Positions 44,105-56,400 of a stretch of 64,000 nt of DNA are shown piece after piece. The notes under the pieces are model-generated. The model made no database searches. It was not told the origin of the DNA and saw only the letters and a program-made list of their open reading frames with translations. The position numbers and the translations under genes were made by a program. The stretch comes from Cladorrhinum sp. PSN259 (Eukaryota > Ascomycota > Sordariomycetes > Sordariales > Podosporaceae), in NCBI GenBank assembly GCA_033725935.1, contig MU867067.1:463501-527500 (forward strand), written 5' to 3'. The first letter of the stretch is position 1. Each line of letters opens with the position of its first letter.

Positions 44105-47100
44105 TTACTCCTTCTTAGCCTCACCAGCTGCCACCTCGTTCAAGGTAGCCTTAGATAAAGCAGGTGACGCCGCCGCGGAAGGAGGAGAACCAGGGTGATC
44201 TCCAGAATCGGCGAGAAGTCTGTTTTTGAATCAGTAAATAAGTTCAGATGTTTCGTCTAGGATATCAAACATAACGTACCCAAATGCATTTGCGTGTGCA
44301 ACTGGTGTTGCGCCCCGGCTGGGGGAGTCGTCTCCACCCTGGCGCCCGAATGCACCGCCAGGACCACCCATAGGCCGACGTCCGCTGTTGGATCTTGACT
44401 GGAACATAGATGTTGGGCCGAAAGTAGACAAACCCTGGCTGGAGTTACGGCTGGAGGATCCCTTCAGACGACGGAGATCATCACTGGCGACAGTATTGGG
44501 TGCGGTGTTCGTGTACGAGAAGTTCCTCGAATCTTGACGACCGCCCATGGGTCTACCACCGGGAGCACCGCGCTGGTTGCCCCTCGCGTTCTCGGCAGCC
44601 TTCTGAGCAGCAGCAGCTTCGGCCTGTAGATGTGTCAGTATTACGTGTGCGTACCAATGACGGTTGGAAAAAATATGCTTACCTCTGCGCGAACTTCCTC
44701 AAGAGTCTTGGGACCCTTGTTCTGGTCCTTGGAATGCCAACCGGACCTACGAAGGTCAATAATGTCCATGAGCATGAACTTGAGACGGCTAGGCAGGGCG
44801 GGAAGGTTGACCATGGTGTCAATGCGGCCAAAGTAGGCATCCATCATAGGACGTCCCTTCTCGGTGTTATCCAAGTTGCCACCAATGGTTCTCAAAAGCT
44901 TGGTAAGAGACTCGACCTCAGCCTCATCAGGAATATCCTTGAACTCGAGGAGCTTGCGCACACATTCGTGCATGATACGCTCCGTGAGCATACCAAGCTT
45001 GTACAGCTCACCAATGAACTGGACAAGGCCAAGCCCACGACGCTTGGCAGCTGCGGCGATATAGTACTCATCGGAAAGCATGGCGGCTTCACCGGTCTTG
45101 GGGTCCTTGGTCTCCTCAGGAACAGGAGGGAGGTCGACCTTCCAGCCGCGCTCGAACTCGGTCTGGCAGCGGTTAAGGAGATACTTGCGGAACAAAGGAC
45201 CACCGCTAACGACAGCGCCAGACTTGTCCATAATGTTTTCATCGCGAATCTCGGGGCTCATGGTCTCAAGCATGCGCTTGCAAAATTTCGCATACATGGA
45301 GGCCCAATGAGCTTCGTCTGTGGCCTTCTCGAAGGTAAGCTGAATGACCTGGCGAAGAGTGCGACCATCGGTTTCGTTCTTCGACTGAGAGGCAATAACC
45401 AGAATCTGGTCCGCAATCTTCTCGAACTTCTCGGGAGTCATCTTGTTGAGAGCAGCCTTGACCTTGCGCTGCACCATATCAGGATCAAGGTGACCACTTG
45501 GGCCGCCAACGGCAGTGGGATTCTGAGCATTCTTGTTGCCGATGCTGGTGGGCTTCCAGCCGTTCTGGGAGACCTCAATGGGCTTAAGGTCCTGGCCTGC
45601 GGTGAGCGGCATGGTTTTGGCAGCTTGAGCTTCAGCTTTGGTATTACCAAAGTCTCCACCTCTCTTGCTGCCACCAGCACCACGTCTGCTGCCGGCACGG
45701 GGAGAAGGCAAGCCACCCGCAGATGAAGGGTTGCGGCTCATGTTTCCAGAGAAGCTTGTACCTGGACGGTTGAAACCACCCATGCTACCCATGCCGCCTC
45801 TAGTCACAGCAGCCTGTTGGGACATAGCGAAGCGCTGCTCAGAGGTGGTGCCAGCGGGAAGGGGCTTGGAGGCACCAAACTGACCCATAGGCCCAGCACC
45901 GGATGAAGGGAATGCGGCAGAAGCACCGCGTGTAGAGCCAGATCTGCCACCGGGCGTGCGGGCTGAAGCAGAGCGTGATCCGTCAGAGTCTCCGATGAGT
46001 GTCTTCACTTGCTGGTGGAACTCCAGGGATGGCTGTTCGGTAAAGACCTTCTCGAACTGCAACAAGAACTGTTGGTCGTATTTGAAGACCTTACCCTTCT
46101 TCTGAACAGCTGTGTTGAGGGAAGGGTTAGGGGACATGATGCCCTCGGGGTAAATGTTGTACTCAACACCGTGCAAGAAGCGAGCAGAGCGGAGTGACTG
46201 AAGTGCAGCACTGGGCTGAGGGGCCTCGACGGGAGTGGTCTTGAGAGGTGTGAGGATGAGAGCGGCAGGCTTGCCCCTCTGCTTCTCAGACGGGCCGGCC
46301 TTCGCAGCGGGAGCCGGGGCATCAGCGGCGGGGCTAGGCTTCTCCGCTGAGTCGGAGATCTTCAGCTCACTGAGGGGCTTGGAAAGTGCCTCAGCAACTG
46401 ATGGTGCTGAGTCACCTTCTCTCCTCTTCCTCTCACGTTCTTCCTCAATCCGCTCCATCTCACGCTCCTGCTCGCGAAGTCTCTTATCTTTGGTAGCCGC
46501 GTCTTCATTCTTCTCGGCATCCTCCTTGGCCTTGGCCGCAGCCTTCTCAGCAGCCTTTTTGGCAGAAATCTCAGCCTGCTCCTTCTCACGGCGAGCATCC
46601 TCCTCTTCCATCTCGCGGATCATACGTTCCATCTCGTCATCCTCGCTCAGAGCTGGTTTCTCCTCCTTGGCTTCTGCCGGCTTAGCTGCCTGGGCCTCGG
46701 CATCAGCTTTCTCCTTGGCCTCGTCAGCTGCCTTCTTCTCAGCAGCGAGACGTTCTTCCTCGGCGGCCTTCTCAGCAGCGGCCTTGTCAGCAGCAGCCTT
46801 CTCAGCGGCAGCCTTCTCAGCCGCGGCCTTCTCAGCAGCAGCCTTCTCAGCGGCCTCTTTCTCGGCGGCGGCCTTCTCAGCAGCGGCCTTCTCGGCGGCA
46901 GCCTTCTCAGCCTCTTTGGCCTTGGCCTCAGCCTCGGCCTTCTCCTTCTCCTTTGCCTCATCTTCTGCCTTCTTCTTCTCTGCGGCAGCCTTGGCTTCCT
47001 CCTCCTTCGCTGACGGGTCTACGGGTGCACTGGCATCTTTCTGCATCTGGACCTTTTCAAGGAATTCCTTCTGGATCTGCTCTTTCGTCTTGTTGCTGTT

Positions 47101-49008
47101 CGCAGTGCTGTCGTTCCGGGTGTGCGAAGTAGCTGTCGGTTTTGGTGGAGGAGTGGCAGTGGACACGATTGCTGGAGGTGTCCTGGAGTGCTGAATGCCG
47201 GCAGCGGGAGACGCGGGCGCCTTGATCTTGGAGAAATCAAGCGGATTGCCATTTGCATCTGTAAGTGAGATGGTCTTTTTCGCTGGGCGAGTAAATGGAG
47301 TCGAGGATACAACGACGGGCTGTGCAGGTCGCTGTTGAGGGGTGCCTTGGGTAGCCACGGGTGCCTGAGCTTGGCTGGCACTCGGTGCGGCACGATCGGA
47401 TATCTGCGAGGTGTTACGTGACATGGCCGGCGCTGCCGGTTGGGGTTGCGGCTGGCCGTACTGAGGAACAAACCCTTGATGGCCAAACTGTGCTGCGGGC
47501 GGCATATACGACGGAACAGGCATGCCATAGTAAGCAGGGGGGGCGGCTCCGCGGTAAGCAGGATCCATGCCCATATAGGGGTTTGGATTCATCTGTGAAT
47601 TGTGGGCTGTTAGCAGTTTTTCAAAATCACCGCTTTCTGGCGACAAGTCAAATGTCGGCATTTGATAAGGAGAAAGCATTGGAACCGAGCGTCCAGGAGC
47701 GTATTGGTAAACAGGGGGCGGAGCATCCGGATACTCGAGCGGTTGTGGGCCGCCGTTGAAATCCCGACGATACTCTGTCGCTGTCGGATCCCATCGCTTG
47801 CTCTGGCGTCGGGCCCGTGAAGTGAACTCCACGCTTTGGGGTTTGACTTGACCGCCGCGCAGATTCTGGGACGCGTTGTCTGAATCCCGACGTGGGCCCT
47901 TCTTGTTTTTGGGCGGTTTGAATGTAGAAAAAGAAGAAGAAGAAATAGAATCGGTAGGTGGAAAAGGGGACTTTACTTGTTGCATATGTGGAGGATATGG
48001 GGCCATGCCCTGGGGATAAAATGGCTGGGCGGTGGGAGTACCAAGAGTGGCATGCGGAAGATTTGGAGTACCAGCAGGGCTGGCGCGGGCCGGGTTGGGA
48101 GAGCCTTGATACCGGGGTACCGGAGAAGCTTGGTAGTTCCTGCCTCCTCTTCCGGCGTTCTGGCCGGAGAAGCTGTTGGGGCCTGGGGGGTAGCCCATAG
48201 TGGGAGGTTGGTGGTTATGTTGCGAAAAACTTCCTCGGCCACCGCCACGACCACCGCCAAAGTTGGGGCCGCGGTTGAAACCCTCTGGGTGGTTATTAGA
48301 ATCTCGTCGTCCATGGGAGCCCTGGCCCATGGCTTGCTTCATGTGACGCTGAACAGAGACAGACGTGTTAGCAACCTGCTGCAGAGAACAACGAAGACCA
48401 AAGGAGGGAGCAAGACTTACTTCACCGTCTGTAGAATGGAAGCTGCCGAATGTGGGTGGGTTTGGCGGCTGAGAGATGCGATGACCACCTCCACTCTGTT
48501 GGGGTGCCTGAGGGATCGGAGACGGAGACTGCGCAGGCGATTGAACTCTAGGGTTTGCACCTGGGATGGGCATGGGCGATGCACCAGAGATATGAGGCGA
48601 GTTATGAACGGGGCCAGGAGACTCGAAGCCGAACTTTGGGACACGCGAAGGTGCGGGACCACTGCCGGCAATGTGACTGGAAGGAGCGTTGATTGTCACC
48701 GAACTCTTCCGGGCATGGTCTACCGGAGTGCCATTGGCGATTGTCGGACCACGTGCGACCGGGGGAGCAGCAACTGGGACTGCAGGCGTGATATTGGGCC
48801 TCCCGTTCACAGACGAGACGACCGGAGGTTTGCCATTTGCTGCAGCAGTTGCCGATCCGACGACAACCGGCGGGTTGGAGCCCGTCGCGATCAGCGGCGT
48901 GGAGGCAGGCTTCTTATTTGCACCGGCGGCGGAAGCATACGACGGAACTGCGGCAGAAGTCGTAGTGGGCGCCGGGTTTTGATTGGGTTGACTCGCAGTA
49001 GAAGTCAT
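44105..49008 (-). CDS. eIF4G: Translation initiation factor eIF4G
   Basis: Scaffold of the cap-binding complex eIF4F, bridging eIF4E, eIF4A, Pab1 and the ribosome. Exons on the minus strand are 49008-48421, 48348-44683, 44623-44280 and 44219-44105, giving 1570 residues. The first 600 residues are Ser/Pro/Gln/Asn-rich with RGG-like stretches (GGGRGGGRG). A Glu/Ala/Lys-rich helical region with AEKAAAEK repeats lies near 670-735. The eIF4E-binding motif is YDQQFLL at Tyr953 (Y-x4-L-phi). The MIF4G HEAT domain covers about 1146-1396, starting QRKVKAALNKMTPEKFEKI. The C-terminus is Gly/Ser/Arg-rich. The first intron (72 bp) has no in-frame stop but carries a perfect GTAAGT donor, GCTAAC branch and CAG acceptor, so I splice it out. 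Confidence 0.94.
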
Positions 49009-51359
49009 AAGTGGTATCTGTTGACTCGAAAGCCGTATTCTTGTCGGTGATGAGAAAGTGCGCGGAGAGGGTAGAGTGAGAAGATAGTCGGTGTGGTTGG
49101 ATTAAACGTCGAGAATCGGGGGATCCTTAACGTAGGCCGTAACCAGGTCTTTTTTTTGCGACGAGGAAAAAAAAGAAGAAGGTTTTCCGATCAAAGTCGA
49201 AGAAGCGACTTTCAAACTCGGGCTGCAAACTCGAAGGTCCGAGTCTTGTTGAGCGACCACGGTAGGTTCGAAGCCGAAAACTCTAGATAAAGAGTGTGTG
49301 GGCTGGTTGTGGGTTGGTGGCTTGAGCAGTCGCAAAAAGCTGCTGCTGCAAGATGTCGATGGAGTCGACGTCTCGTTGGCCCAAGCAACAGCACTCTTGT
49401 GAATTAAGAGGGGAGAGGGGTGGAGTGTCGAAATAAATCACTCCGAATGTGGATACACCAGAGGAGGGGGATGTGAAAAAAAAGAAGGAATCCGTCAAAA
49501 GGCGACGATGTTCCTCCACGAGTCCACGGTATCTGCACACAGGTGGTGTAGTGTGGAAATGATGGTGGTTGTAAAAAAAAAAAAAAACCAGAGTGAGGGA
49601 AAAAATTTGGGAGAGGCAGACTGTGGTTGCGGAGGAAGGAGAGGGGAGCCCTGCTATCTCCGCTAGGCCAAAAAGTTTAAGGAAGGCGCCGCAAGTACAG
49701 CGCAAGTCTGATTTGGTGGTCGTGGTACTTTTTTGGTGTGCGATTTGGTGGGGCATCGTCAGACCCAGGGCAGCCAGTCGAGCCACAGATAACCCACTCC
49801 ACCGGATCTTTTTTGCACTAACAGCTGGCCAGGTCCCACATTTCAATACCTCAATTACCAAGTCTGTGTACGGATACCTGAGTTCTTATACGCATTCATA
49901 TTCATGGAATTTGTTTCGCGGAAGGTTTGAAATTGAAGAAGACGCTTGGTTTTCGTTGATAAAATGAGAGAGTATTAAATCTGATCCGTATTCAATGTTT
50001 GCATCTTTCAACCTCTCCGTGCGTTTGTATCCTGCAATTTCGACATCCTCGAAGCGGCGCCGGCGGGGGGTCGGGCATCGAAACGCTTTGAGCATTCCAC
50101 CAAGATCCATGTCTTCCCCTCCATGCTTTTCTTTTTGTTCTTCACACCAGTAAGACCGAGTCTCAGCTATCCTGTAATATGCTCTAGAAGGACTGTCCTT
50201 GGCACTATCAAAGAAGACTTCCTATTGTTCTCTCATACCCAAGCTTCTTTGAAGCTTTCCCTGTTCGCTGTCTGGCGATTTGGTCCCTGTCTCTCCACCA
50301 AAGACTTTCAGGTTGCCGTTTCATCAAACAATCTGCCCCCGGGGGGCAGATGGCGGATGTTCTCCCGTGGCACCCCTGCCATATTTGTTTCGCTGCTTGG
50401 TGGCACTCTCGTCTGTTTGGCCGCCAGTTCTTCGTCCCAAGATGATGGTGATGATGGTGGGTTGGCTTTGCATGCATGTGCCCTGGAGACGCTCCCGCAC
50501 GTGCATCTGCTGCCACTACGGTGCCACCGCCTGTTTTCTCTTGAAGACAGATTGGGGCAAAATCGATGGATAAGGCAAACCACTCGTGTTGCCGCAGTCT
50601 CTCCAAATGTCTTGTACATGCACCAGTGCGGACTCGGAGGGAAGGCAACCTGGGAAAATGAGTGGACTTTCGGGTAATATTAAAAGAAACATATTTGTTG
50701 ACTTTGTGCAACAGAACTAATGTGTGGTTATTTTGGATCCAAAAGGGAATTCCGGGAATTTTTCTCGATCACAAGCTGCACATCTTTTTTCCAAGGGGCC
50801 AAAAGACGTCATTAGGAAAATTCAGGGTCGACTCAACTCTCCTCCTTGGCAAGCTCTGAAATCATAGCTATGAGGGGCGATATCTATACGTAGGTTATCA
50901 TGTTAATTTCTGCAGAGAGATACACAAAAAGGGAAGTTGGGCATCTGTGTGATGGGGCATTGAAATACCCAATCGTCGCCAGAACCATCAGACTCGGTTT
51001 GCCACCTGCACATGCCTTCGAAGTTCTCTGCTGACAGCAGAACTGACTCACCATGATTTGTCTGGTTCTTCACTCAAGTGGTTGGTCTAGCGTCCCTTCT
51101 TGCATGCATCTCAACGGGATTCTTCTCACTTTTTGATTCGCTTCTGTTTTATCCAACTATCAATTTAAGCCTCTTATAAGCGGGCAGACGCAATCCAGAT
51201 CAGCTTTGATGTCGAGTGTAAGATTACACCAGGTTTACACATAATTACACGTACATTTTACCCTTATCTCACCCACCACCGTCCGCACAAGAAAGCAACA
51301 AGAGGAACCAAAAATAATATACCACAAAATGAAGATTCAAGAGGCAAAAAGGGTATCAT
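49009..51359. other. Spacer upstream of eIF4G
   Basis: About 2.35 kb. The eIF4G-proximal part should hold its promoter and leader. Chance frames on both strands between 49593 and 50859 show no family features. No repeat recognised. Confidence 0.4.
51346..51350 (-). terminator. Pol III terminator of the minus-strand tRNA-Trp
   Basis: A TTTTT run in minus-strand sense begins 10 nt past the tRNA 3' end, the usual RNA polymerase III stop. Confidence 0.7.
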
Positions 51360-51431
51360 TGACCCCGACCCGATTTGAACGGATAACCTTTCGATCTGGA
51401 GTCGAACGCGCTACCGTTGCGCCACGAGGCC
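51360..51431 (-). tRNA. tRNA-Trp (CCA), copy 1
   Basis: 72-nt intronless cloverleaf read from 51431 to 51360. The acceptor stem GGCCTCG pairs with CGGGGTC (two G-T wobbles), with A as discriminator. The D arm contains the A-box TGGCGCAACGG. The anticodon stem TTCGA/TCGAA encloses loop CTCCAGA, anticodon CCA. The T arm ATCCG-TTCAAAT-CGGGT holds the B-box. It is identical to copy 2. Confidence 0.96.
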
Positions 51432-51771
51432 ATCTGATGAAGAACGGCTGCTTATTTACCCGTTTTCGCGAGGGGTGTGAGGGTATTCACCCGGCCAACA
51501 GCAGCATTTTTCATATCCCTTGAACCCCTATTTACTTTACCTACATTACAAACTAGGACCTTCCTCAAAGTCTTTTCTTTGTCCAGATAAGTAATATTCC
51601 CAGCGAGAAACACTCACCTCAACTTCAACCCTAATCCTCGAGGCCTCTCCACCTTCACACAGCCTCTTCCTCTCCAAATCCCTCACATCCCCACCGTAAA
51701 CACAACAGACAATCCTTCCCCTCACCTCGACCTGAACTCTATTCCTGCGTATACGAAACAATAACAACTGA
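51432..51771. other. Spacer between the two divergent tRNA-Trp genes
   Basis: 340 bp separating the two 5' ends. The flanks of the two tRNA genes do not match each other. No gene seen. Confidence 0.6.
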
Positions 51772-51843
51772 GGCCTCGTGGCGCAACGGTAGCGCGTTCG
51801 ACTCCAGATCGAAAGGTTATCCGTTCAAATCGGGTCGGGGTCA
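51772..51843 (+). tRNA. tRNA-Trp (CCA), copy 2
   Basis: A perfect 72-nt duplicate of copy 1 in the opposite orientation. The anticodon CCA is at 51804-51806 in a 7-nt loop and there is no intron. The two genes point away from each other. Confidence 0.96.
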
Positions 51844-53403
51844 TCTCATCAAAGATCCAACTTGGGCTGTACTTTTTTCCCGGTATTCTATTTTTATTTT
51901 CATGCCTTGAATCTCCTTTGGTGTGTGTTATAACGTTCTGTCATCTTTTTGCTCTACTCGCACGCAAGGAGCACATGATAGGATGAACTCTTGTAAAACT
52001 CTTCAAAGCAGTGCAAGACAAAGAAAAGAAAAAGTGAAAAAAAAAAGTGAAAAAAGGCAACTAAACTGTGAAAATTGTTGATATGAGATATCATTGAGAT
52101 TTTTTCTTCTTTTTGTTCTGTTCTTGTTTAGTAGGAAAATCGGTTGGAGGACTAGAAGACTCTAAGCAACTCAGCACTGCCACTGAATGAATACAAACCT
52201 TCAATACATCCAAAAGAACGAAATTGCTAGATACCAAAAGAAACTCGCAAGGAGGAATCTGCAGATGAATTTTTGTGTCAGGAATAGGAAGCTCCAAGCC
52301 TCAACTGATCTTGTCACAAACCTTGCTAGATAGCATGGTTGTTGCGGTGCCAGAAGATACCCACTACTCTCCTTGTCATCATTTACAACACGTTCGCCAC
52401 AACTCCCACTTTCTCGAAAGACCTATCTACAGGAAAGAGATGCTTATCAAAATCCAGATGATCTTATATCACACAAACTCATTGACACATGCCCGGAGTT
52501 TATCCAAAAAAAAAAAGACTGAGTGGCTCACTCTGTCTAGGTTTTCCTCACTTTGCACCACGCCACCCATTTCTCAACCAAAAAAAAAAAAAAAAACATA
52601 AATGAGTTGTGCACCAAACTCGAAATTCATTATCAAGCGAACCTGTCCTCAAATTTAAACACAGCAAAGGAAAAGTATAAGCCGTATGTATATAAGCGTC
52701 AGCCACATCCACATCATCTGACACCGACAAACCGGTACTCAACAATCCCAACTGACCGTGTCAGCACGGACTAAGATGACTGCAGTAAGTACTGTAAGTG
52801 CCCCCCATTTCCGTTTCCGACCAAAGAAGGCAGGTAACACATTCAATGCACTTGAAAAAAAAAGACGGAAAGAAAAAGGGCAGAAATGGTCATGTAATCG
52901 TGAACACGATGACATCCATTTGCAAGAATGAAAACGAAGAGAGTCAAAAAAAGGGGGGGATCAGAAATACTACGAGTCAGCAAGGGCATGTTCGGATTGT
53001 CCTAGACTGCGTACCTATTCTCTGCGCTAAAATAGGTAAGAACACTAGCTGCCCCTTAGAAAAGGGGGAAGGGGAAGTTCGGTCACGCCGTGTAATTTTT
53101 CTGTGAAAGAACTGCAACTAGTAATGATGATGGAGGAGGAACCCAAAGTCCAATGGGGCAGAAAAAAAAAGATACAGAGTCAAATGGGCGATGGCATGGA
53201 GGAAGAAAGAAAGGAATATTCACTTCATCATTGAGTGAAAGATGTCTTCAACGAACGCCGAAAGCTCACTCCGAAACTATGTAAGAAATATCTAATACAC
53301 AAACAACAAGAAAAGGAAGAAGAAAAAGCGTCATGAAATTTTTGTGTCATCACCACCACCTCATCAACAATCCACGGATTAGCCCCTTCTCTCCCCTATG
53401 TAC
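51844..53403. other. Spacer between tRNA-Trp and Aquarius 3' end
   Basis: About 1.55 kb, A-rich with several poly(A) runs (for example near 52580-52597). No gene, tRNA or repeat family recognised. Confidence 0.45.
51873..51878 (+). terminator. Pol III terminator candidate of the plus-strand tRNA-Trp
   Basis: The first run of six T lies 30 nt past the tRNA 3' end; no nearer T run of four or more is present. Confidence 0.5.
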
Positions 53404-56400
53404 TCACTCCTCCTCGGCCTCAAACCCCTCAACCCTAACTCCACCCTCCTCATCATCCTCATCTTCATGCTCCCCCACCACTTCAGCTTCCCCATCCTCA
53501 TCAATGGGCTCAGAAACAACAGCCGCCCCGCCCTCAGGCAACCCCTTCTGCCTCCTCAGCTCCTCAACCCTAGTCTTGGTCATCTCAAACACATACTGCC
53601 CCAAATGCTCGACCCCTTCCATCACTGTTTCCCCAGCGACGGCACCGGCTTCTTTCCCTTCCTCCTCAGCCAATAACCGCTCAGAAGGCCACAACTCCCC
53701 AGTTACCAGCGTCAACTTGTCTGGACGCTTAAGCAGCAGCTCAAACGCCTCGCGCAATTCATAGCAAGCCTCAAACACTTCCCGACGTCCAAGGATGTAA
53801 AGACCCAAACGAGCGCGGGAGAGAGCAACAGTCAACCGACGGATATCCCTCAGGTATCCAACGCGGGACGTCCTAGTAAGAGATAGAATAATATCTAGAC
53901 AAACATTAGCAACACGCCCATCGTCACCACACTTGACAACACGTAAACTCACAATCATTCTGCTCGCCCTGATACTTATCAACAGTGGTAACAACCCTGG
54001 GCAGCCCAAACACCTCCGAGCCCTTACACCGATGGTTCAGCACATCCTTAATCAAAGCCTTTTGTCCCGCATACGTCGCCAAGATACTGATTTTCTCTCT
54101 TGGATACCCCAGAAGCCTCATATACTGATAAACAGCAACCGCATACTCGGCTTCTCCCAAATTCTGAATGAAATGAGGAGTCGGTTCCATCTCGCCTTTA
54201 CCCTTGTAATCAGGCACGTTGATGAACTGATAATCGTACCTGAACCCTGCATTTGCAGTCAGGAATTCCTTATGAGTCAAAGTATGCGGGAGATCTCCCA
54301 AACGGGGATACCTCCATTTGTAGAGGTTTGAAATTGATGGGCGGGCGCGGCCTTGTTGATCGAGCGTAATGGCGGGCACTCCAAGTCTGACAAGACGGGA
54401 GAAGAGGGATTGTTCCAGGTTGGCGTAGTGACGGAAGGCCAAACCCTGAATAACGGGTGAGTTCTGGTAATGATCACCACAGAGAACTACACGCTGAAGA
54501 GCCATCTGTCCATCCTGGTTTGGTTTTTGCAAAGCGAGCGGAATGAAGTTTTCGATTTCGGTGATTTGCGCTGCTTCTTCCATAATCACGTTGTCATAAT
54601 GGAAGCCAAGGGCAGCAATCTCACCCCTCTTCATGGCCGCATGGGTAGATGTCATGGCAATGATTCTTGCCTCGTTGGTCAGGAGGTAGTTGGCCTTGTC
54701 CTTATCCCTGCGTAAGATCTCGAAGGGAAGGACATCAGCCAACTCGGAGAAGATCTTGGAAATGTGTCTATAACATCCCTGTGAGATCTCCAAGACTGTC
54801 TCTCGGTCAGCTCCCGGAGGGAAGAGCGGTTCAGGAGCGTCAGAGAAGTAGTTGTGGAAAGGGAAGACCTGAGCTATGATTTCAGGAGTGGCCTCTTCCG
54901 ACTTGACGACCTCATTGAACTTGGCCCACGCAGGTTCTACGTAGACAGAGTTGAAGTAGCCCGCCGTTTCGGCTGAGCTACCATGTGCGCCTGGGGCGCC
55001 GATGCTTGCTGCAAGACGGTTGACTTCATAAAGGAAGCGTTGGCGGTTTTCCAAGAAGGACTCAACTCTGCCATGCTTGCTAAAGCTTCCTTCAGTTTCT
55101 AGTTCTTCTTCACCACGGCCCAGTCTGAGAAGGTGGCGCTCATCGATATCCAGGGAGACAATCTTGGCGAAGAGCTGATTGAGAGCCTGGTTGCTATGGG
55201 CTATGAGGAGAGTCTTTTGTTCTGGGAAGTTGTGGTAAATGTTGTTGATGATTTGAGTGGCAACGTCTGTCTTGCCTGTTCCAGGAGGGCCAACAATAAC
55301 CGTTAGGCCCGGCTGCGTTCCGGATATGATGGCATCAATCTGAGTTGGCGTAAAGCGGACACCGTTGAGCTTTGGTGCATCAACCAGATACGGCCCATTG
55401 TTTGGTGGTTTGTAAGTCGAAACTTGAAGGGTCTCGATATCTGCGATCAAGGCCGGTTCCGCATCCCGTCTCCTCTTCTTGGACGGCTTCGAAGGAGCGG
55501 TCTCCTCATCGTGCTTCTCCCTGGTCTCAAGAACATATGGTGGGCCAAAGCTGCCAGTTATATCCTCACCAGGTTCAACAATCTTGCCCGGTAAGCTCTC
55601 AATCAGGTGCTGCCAATCCAAGAAAGTATCTCTGAAATTGACCTTCATGAGACGATTCGAGAGCTGCTTGTAGGTAGCACCTGCGGGGTCACCGTACCCC
55701 AGAAATACCTCGTGCAGCCAAGGAGCAAGAGGAACATCGGAGAGAGTAAGATCTTGGATCGACTCTAATACCGGCTTGAAGTTGTTCTCCCGCCCAGCTC
55801 GTCGCACGATAAGATTGATTCCATCATAGACGTTGCGGTTGGCCTCAGTGTCCTCCTTGAATGTTTTTGCATCTAACCGAAGCTGCAGTGTCCTTTTATC
55901 GCTACGATTGCGTCCGTCAAAGTACGCCTGAGCATCTCTAATAGCACGACCCTTGTCATCAAACACCTGGATGATTTCTGCGGAGCGAACAGCTACCAAA
56001 CCCAGCTTCTCCACCTCTGTAAGCGATCCATTGCCGTTTGAGTCCAGTTTTGGTTTCGATGCATCAACGGCCAGAAGGAAAAGTACGTCATCGGGACGCA
56101 AAGATTCCCACTCTCTTCTTACATGCTGAGGAAGCCTCCTAAGCTCAATTGTTACCTCGGCTCGTACCGTGGAAGGCTTGCTATCACCAACGAGTGGCGG
56201 GATAACCTCGAGAATGGTAGGCTTAGCAATCGGCAAGGCCATTTTTGACGATCCAGTAAACCTTGTCTCTCCCGCGCGCCCTGTCTCTGGTTTTAACCTA
56301 GACAAGACTCCCTCAATATCCTGTTTAATGGCATAGAAAGATTCGCACCGGCACAGAACCAGAGACCGCCAGAGGAAGTCACCCACAGAAAGATACTGCA

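Noticed and set aside
44500..45726. 408-codon plus-strand frame, and similar ones at 46235-47194 and 47977-49050
   Set aside because: All lie antisense to eIF4G exons and reflect its codon bias and Ala/Glu/Lys repeats.
47874..47882. A further ACGCGT hexamer
   Set aside because: Lies in the eIF4G coding sequence as a single copy; expected by chance in a window of this size.
53333..53764. 143-codon plus-strand Ser/Pro-rich frame
   Set aside because: Antisense to the acidic C-terminal tail of Aquarius.
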